NCBI RefSeq assembly: GCF_040712315.1 | Contig: NC_134017.1 | Coordinates: 24,780,322-24,844,321 of the forward strand | Source of the DNA: Castanea sativa | Lineage: Eukaryota > Streptophyta > Magnoliopsida > Fagales > Fagaceae | DNA length: 64,000 nt | Reading direction: 5' to 3' | In this document: piece after piece, positions 58,981-64,000 of the stretch | Numbering within the stretch: the first letter of the stretch is position 1 | How the letters are laid out: each line of letters starts with the position of its first letter | The notes under the pieces: model-generated | Databases searched by the model: none | Told to the model about the DNA's origin: nothing | What the model saw: only the letters and a program-made list of their open reading frames with translations | Position numbers and translations under genes: made by a program

Positions 58981-59760
58981 TTGATAATGCCAAAAATCGT
59001 CAGTAAGTTGCACAGTCCTTACGTGCTGAAACAACACTTGCACAACACTGGAAAAAAAGACCTCAAGAGAGTATCGGTGTGGTATCGGCCGAATACCATC
59101 CGAACTTTAAGTCAAAAAATTATTACAACTCTAGAGTGGTAGAGCTGGGTTCAATTATGCGTGCCTCGTTTTCTAAAAGTTTTGGCCTTTTTATAGTAGT
59201 GAGGAACCGACCTTGGTGCCTTTGGCAAAGAAGGATATTTCCTTGTAGAGAAGATCCTTATAAATGTGCATAATTTAAGGGACCCATTCCATATAGGGGT
59301 TCTACTAACTAGGGTTAATCGTTGAGTACAAGTTATTGCCATTTGAAGTTTCTTGGGGGCAAGTAAACCATGTCATTGGCATGTGACTTTTTTACCACCG
59401 TTAACCTTAGTATCTGTCCGGACTGTTATCCATCCGCTGCAGGTGACCTGTTCTCTTTAGATCATCCATCCACTAAAGGTGACCCGTTCCCCCCGATCAT
59501 CCATCCACCTTCAAGGGGTCTTGTCGCCTCATCTTTTTGTCCGTTCATCCTAGTGATGCTACCTATGGTAGGTCTTTGTAAATTCTGGCCGTCTACTTTA
59601 ATTTCACGCTCTTTAGTTGCCCCCTCACTCCATGGACCCGTCGCCTATTTTATACGGATTCATGGAGTGACGGTTTGCCCCTATCCTTGAGAAGTGTGTG
59701 TTGATTGACAGGCTAGCCTAGGGCCATTAATTCGATAGGGGCACTTGGCAAGCTTTTAGT
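58981..59760 (-). repeat. Probable 3' LTR of the Gypsy element (inner edge uncertain)
   Basis: It starts TGATAATGCC (plus strand) exactly at the break of repeat copy B and holds no open frame with domain resemblance. I could not find a convincing opposite terminus or polypurine tract, so the right coordinate is a guess. Confidence 0.4.
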
Positions 59761-59810
59761 GGTTGATTGCTTGGATTGAAGCATCCCTTCGTCTTTCACG
59801 CCGTTCCCTT

Positions 59811-59818
59811 TATATATA
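59811..59818 (+). promoter_or_regulatory. TATA box of the antisense gene
   Basis: TATATATA follows CCCTT, ~150 bases upstream of a good 5'UTR donor (GCT|GTAAGT at 59964). The arrangement fits a dedicated promoter for the plus-strand gene. Confidence 0.45.
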
Positions 59819-59963
59819 TGCTGCTCATCCCTTTCATTTTTACATTTCGAAAATTTTTTGCGAATCAAAGCGCCACCGTCCACTCTTCTCAAGGCGTTTC
59901 CTCGTCGACTTGGTGTCACCATTCTCTACAGTCTTCCCATCGCCCTTCTTACACCGTCAAGCT

Positions 59964-60068
59964 GTAAGTATTCTTCCTTTTATCTCAAGTTTTTCCTTTT
60001 TCATTCTATTCGCTTATCCGTTGTTTATGTAAACCTAGAGTCTTAGGATTTTTTCCCGTCACTTGTAG
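59964..60068 (+). other. 5'UTR intron of the antisense gene
   Basis: GTAAGTATTC ... CACTTGTAG, 105 bases, T-rich, ending 7 bases before the ATG at 60076. This is a typical plant intron in strand-specific agreement with the plus-strand gene. Confidence 0.55.
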
Positions 60069-60075
60069 GTGTTAG

Positions 60076-62248
60076 ATGTCTAGTAAGGCGTCAAGTGGTC
60101 AATCATTTGTCCACGAAGGAGCGGGCTACAATGAGGTGTTTCCGTCAAGTCAAGCAAACCCCGGCACCTCTAGCGAGGAAAGAGTTTCGTCAGCCAACTC
60201 TCCTTCCAATGCGGAGGATGAGGTGCAGGGTGAGGACGGGTCAGAGTATGATTCAAATGATAATCTAGATGGTATAGACCCTTTTATCCAATCCGTCATA
60301 GATCCTGATGGGTTTACGGAATTTATCCTACTTCCCTTGTGGACGGTTAATGACTTTGTTTCCACCATCAAACCAACACACTTCAATACACTAAAGGAGA
60401 AGTACTAGATACTCGACAACATATCCATCTGTCTACCTTTCAAGTTTGAAAAATGCTACTATAAGGGTCTTAAAGATGATGGAGTGTATAAGCAGATGCT
60501 AAAAGCAGGGTGTCGCTTCCCATTGAGTGCTCTTCACCGTCGTCTTCTCTAATACTTAGGACTGGCCGTCACCCAGATCTCCCTGAATGCCTAAAGGGTC
60601 TTCCTAGGTGTAGAAGTTTTGTATGGAGTGATGTTTAGCAGGGCTCGCCGATTGATAGTGAAGGAGTTCTTCCATTGTTACCGTCCTTCTGAAATCGCCC
60701 AATCCAAAGGGATGTATAGTTTCCTATCAAGGAGTCCATTGCTTAGATTAATGTACGATACCCCAGACTCCAACAGGAACTGGAAGGGTCAATTCTTTTT
60801 CCTTCGAGGGGACGACTGGATGTGTCACCCTAATGACCATGAATACATGCCCGTGGACAAGACATGGGGTATAATACCCCCGTCTGGCAGGTGTCCATCC
60901 TCCTTAGGTTTAATTTTTCAATTTGTTTAATCGCTCTAACTGTCTCTTGTTGCAGCTCGTGACCGTCCATAGGTTACCACCGAGCAGTTTGGTTTCTTAG
61001 AAAAAATCTTCGAGACCACTAAGCTGTCGGAGAAATTGTGCGTTAAGTTAGTTACCTTGGATACTCTCCACTGGTATTGCGACGGTCCTGAACCTACTAC
61101 CACTGCCCATCAATACGACGCACGAATTTGCAAACGTAAGTCCATTGCCCATTATACGTTTTGTGTTCTTGTCAGCTACCTAGATTCTTACTCGTCCACT
61201 TTTATGTAGAAATGGAGGATAGCTGGAGAAGAGCTTAAATCAACCAGCAAGCTATTGCTAAGAAAAAATAGGAGGAAAGCATTCTTCCTAAGACTAGCTT
61301 GGCTCACCCATCCATTAAAAGGCCTCCGTCCGAAAAATTGAACCGTTAAGCTAAGAAGCCCAAAATGGTGACGGGGCTAGCTGTTGAGCAAGCCTCCAAC
61401 GCATTCAAAATGTTTCCCAAGCTTGGCTTGGGGAAGGGTAAGAGCTTGATGGTTAGCCCGAACCCTATCAAGGAGAAACCACTCATCCTTCTCCGCGAGG
61501 ACTCCTAGTATGCCCTCAAGCAAATCCTATCTATTATAAAGGACAAGGACTACGAGGACCTTGGCAACCACACCACTAAAGCTATGGGGGAGATGGGTCT
61601 GTTCAACCTCGCACAGGTTTGTATTCGTCCCATTATCTTTCAGTCGTATTTTATTGCTTTCCCAATCTTATTTTGTGGTTGGTGCAGGGAGTCCTAATGA
61701 TGAAGGGGTTGATGGAGCGCTGTCTTTCCTATGAGACGGTATTGAAGCACGTACATGCAAACGCGAAAGCAATGGAAGAGGAGCTGACGGAGCTGAAAGC
61801 CTGGAAGGTCCGTTAAGAAGAGAAGCTCAAGGCGTCAGAGCAACTCCGGGGTGAGCTGGAGAGGCAAGTGGAGGAGCTGGGAAAAGTCCTAGAAGACAAA
61901 GAGAATAGTCTCCGTCAGGCAAAGAAGGACGATATTCAAGAGTATCAAGATTCTGATGCTCTTTTAAGCGAGCTGGGCACATCCTTTGTTGACGATTTCG
62001 ACAATTGTCTCCGTCAAGTCAAGGCTTCTTTTCCAGACTTGAATCTTTCACAAATTACTATAGATCCTGAAGACCAAACTCCTGCCCACCCTGTCGACTC
62101 TGAACCGACGGATGAGCTTTTTGGCGATGACCCCAGCAACAGAGATGCTCAAAAAATAGGAATAAAGGAGCCCGTCAAGGTTGGCACCCGTCAGCTTGAG
62201 GTCCAAATGCTTGATGATAAGGAGGAAACCCCCGTCGTCCCGGAGTAG
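60076..62248 (+). pseudogene. Antisense gene of the Gypsy element (putative gypsy-type transposon domain plus coiled coil), decayed
   Basis: Likely exons: 60076-60890, 60956-61135, 61210-61616, 61688-62248, with good GT-AG borders. The N-terminus is Ser/Glu/Asp-rich (acidic). The middle (about 60415-60890), with a YKGLKDDGVYKQMLKAG block and RGDDWMCHP, resembles the domain called 'putative gypsy type transposon' in plant proteins. The C-terminal part from 61688 is a coiled coil (KAMEEELTELKAWK, ERQVEELGKVLEDKE) followed by an acidic tail. In-frame stops (about 60406, 60550, 60592, 61235, 61270, 61506, 61816) and a shift at the second exon show decay. The biochemical function is unknown. Because it lies antisense, its introns are not removed from the element's genomic RNA and survive copying. 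Confidence 0.7.
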
Positions 62249-62430
62249 TTTTTATTATTTTTATTTTTGTTTAGATTTTGAAGTGTATGGGAGAACAGTA
62301 CCCCCTTTTTGAACTGTGGCCTATCATAGGCTTTTATGTAGATATTCCTTTATGATATTTGACTACATGTCTCATAATATACATTCGTGCATTAAATGAA
62401 TTGTCTTTTTCTTTTTGTGAATGAACTGTC

Positions 62431-62865
62431 CTCTTGGGATGATCTATCCAGCCTGAGGATTTGCTAAATAAATTTTATCCTTCCTAGAACGGTCCGTCCT
62501 GTTTATGGACTAACAAATTTCATCCCTCTTAGGATGATTCGTCTAATTTGTGGACTTGGTAATTAATTTTCATCCTTCTTAGGATGACCCGTCGAGTTTA
62601 TGGACTTTGTAAATAAAACTCACCCATTTAGGATGAACTCGTCAACTCTTGTGGTCTTTGTAAATAAAATTCATCCACTTAGGATGACCCTGCCCACTCT
62701 TGTGAACCTAGTACACAAAACTCATCCGTTTAGGATGACCCATCTACTTTATGGAATTAGTACACAAAACTCATCCGTTAAGAATGAACCCATCCACTAT
62801 ATGGACTTTGTAAATAAAACTCATCCATTTAGGATGAACCCATCCACTCTTGTGGACTTTGTGAT
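62431..62865 (+). repeat. ~60-bp minisatellite in the Gypsy element
   Basis: About seven units with the theme CATCCNTTTAGGATGA ... CTTGTGGACTTTGTAAATAAAA, becoming more regular toward the right. It lies between the end of the antisense gene and the end of pol. The 92-codon frame here is a repeat artefact. Confidence 0.85.
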
Positions 62866-62869
62866 TATA

Positions 62870-63058
62870 ATCTTGTAGAAAAACATTTAATAGTGTTCTA
62901 AATAAACTCTTATTATGATAAATATGCAAGTAGAATTTGTTCATGAAAATAAGAAAATTGCCCTTTAGGCTTCAAAAGTACTGTAGATAATAAAAACTAA
63001 AGGGGCAAACTAAAAAAGATAAACTGGAAATGGGGAGTGTCATTGCTTACACCATTAT
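62870..63058. other. Spacer between minisatellite and pol end
   Basis: AT-rich. No coding frame of note. Just left of the pol stop codon at 63059. Confidence 0.5.
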
Positions 63059-64000
63059 CTACTGGTAGTATTTCTTCAGGTATTCTGTGTTCCATGGATG
63101 CTGCAACATTTTTCCATCCAGTGTCACGAGGTAGTAGGTGCCCTTCATATGCCATGACACGATTCTGTACGGTCCCTCCCAATTGGATCCTAACTTTCCA
63201 TGAGAGGGGTCTTTGGTAGTGCTCGTTACTTTCCTCAAGACGAGGTCTCCAATTTGGAAGTCCCTGTGTTTCACTCGGGAGTTATAGTGTTTGGCCATGA
63301 GGTTTTAATATCGTGCCAACCTTTTTTCAACCATTGCTCCAACCTCATCTACCATGTCAAGCTATTAGCGCATCACCTCATCATTCTTCTCCTCGTCGTG
63401 GTTTGCTACTCTGTAACTTGCGAGACCTACCTCAGCTGGGATGACCGCCTCACTGCCATACGCAAGTTGAAATGGTGTTTCTCTCGTAGGTGTCCTCGTC
63501 GTCATCTTGTACACCCATAGTACGCTTGGCAACTCTTCCAGCTAGATACCCTTTGCCCTTTCGAGCCGAGTCTTGATGATTTTCAGTAAGGATCGGTTTA
63601 TGACCTCAACCTGTCCGTTGGCCTGAGGGTGTGCAGGCGACGAATAATGGTTCTTGATCCCCAGCTGCGAGCAAAAATCCTTGAATGCATCGTTATCGAA
63701 TTGTTTCCCGTCGTTTGAGATCAAGACCCTAGGTATACCGTACCTGCAAACGATGTTTCTCCTTACAAAACTGCGTACATTCTTTTCCATGATGGCAGCC
63801 TGAGCTTCGGCTTCTACCCATTTGGTGAAGTAGTTTATGCCAACTAAGAGGAATTTTAGCTGTCAGGCTACTGTAGAAAATGGTCTCATGATATCCAATC
63901 CCCATTGGGCAAAGGGCCATGAGGCCGTCATTAGGGTGAGTTCCTCCATTGGTTGCCTAGTGAGGTTGCCAAACTTCTGGCACTTGTCACAAGTTCTTAC
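63059..64000 (-). pseudogene. Gypsy pol: integrase and C-terminal domain, partial and broken
   Basis: From the right edge: CDKCQKFGN (second half of the zinc-binding HHCC motif, about 63975), a TGA at about 63863, then an open frame 63790-63542 with the catalytic-Asp block VLISNDGKQFDN and the Glu block ANGQVEVINRSL. Next come the conserved ATPFQLAYG-type block (about 63460) and, at 63298-63059, the C-terminal GDLVLRKV ... GPYRIVSW module that ends the polyprotein. At least three stops interrupt it. RT and protease would lie beyond the window. Confidence 0.88.

Larger units (their letters stand above)
58981..64000 (-). mobile_element. Ty3/Gypsy retrotransposon with antisense gene, incomplete in window
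   Basis: Pol lies on the minus strand at the right edge (integrase and C-terminal domain 63059-64000). To its left come a ~60-bp minisatellite, an intron-containing gene on the plus strand (60076-62248) and LTR-like sequence starting TGATAATGCC at about 58981, where repeat copy B breaks off. Read from the minus strand the order is pol, minisatellite, antisense gene, 3' LTR, as in plant Tat-type elements with an antisense ORF. The inner LTR edge is not resolved, and the other LTR lies beyond 64000. Confidence 0.75.

Noticed and set aside
59370..60046. Overlapping plus-strand frames of 60-110 codons before the antisense gene
   Set aside because: They lie in LTR/5'UTR-like sequence, overlap one another in different frames and show no domain resemblance.
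62431..62865. Regular repeat resembling a CRISPR array
   Set aside because: The period is ~60 with whole units diverging together and no conserved-repeat/unique-spacer alternation. The setting is a plant retrotransposon.

Overview
The window is nuclear DNA of a flowering plant, probably a woody eudicot. It has intron-rich genes of plant type, an AT-rich background, plant L1, Copia, Gypsy, SINE, Helitron and MITE elements, and telo-box/site II promoter motifs. The sequence alone does not fix the species. I found no tRNA, rRNA, CRISPR array or organelle insertion.

Three host genes can be rebuilt exon by exon with every splice phase consistent, all in the first 29 kb. (1) 1327-5256 (+) is a 9-exon acyl-protein thioesterase/lysophospholipase-type alpha/beta hydrolase of 257 aa. 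(2) 6666-13484 (-) is a 10-exon tesmin/TSO1-like CXC (CPP, LIN54-family) DNA-binding protein of 844 aa, convergent with the first gene. It has one GC-AG intron, an intronic SINE with a 19-bp target-site duplication, and an E2F-type site upstream. (3) 23498-28995 (+) is a 7-exon PWP2/UTP1 WD40 protein of 862 aa, a ribosome-biogenesis factor with two telo-boxes and three site II motifs in its promoter.

Between genes 2 and 3 are an 836-bp Harbinger-like MITE with an internal tandem array, a 107-bp tandem duplication, and a 5.7-kb full-length but decayed L1 LINE bounded by a 14/15-bp target-site duplication. From 29 kb to the end I see no intact host gene; the DNA is layered transposons.

The organising feature there is a ~6.2-kb direct repeat (copy A 32612-38826, copy B 52084-58979). 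Each copy carries a divergent pair of small Helitrons. Only copy B has a 258-bp MITE and a 685-bp solo LTR, and copy A supplies the empty site for both. Between the copies lies a minisatellite of higher-order structure, split by a Copia element (41367-46212) and by a 1-kb solo LTR (46375-47379). A putative 3-kb Helitron (49510-52535) carries a 5'UTR plus transit-peptide-like first-exon fragment.

Copy B is cut at its right end by a Ty3/Gypsy element (about 58981 to beyond 64000). This element has pol on the minus strand and, on the plus strand, a separate intron-containing antisense gene (60076-62248) with its own TATA box, plus a ~60-bp minisatellite between the two. This antisense-gene retrotransposon and the datable nested stack are the most interesting parts of the window.
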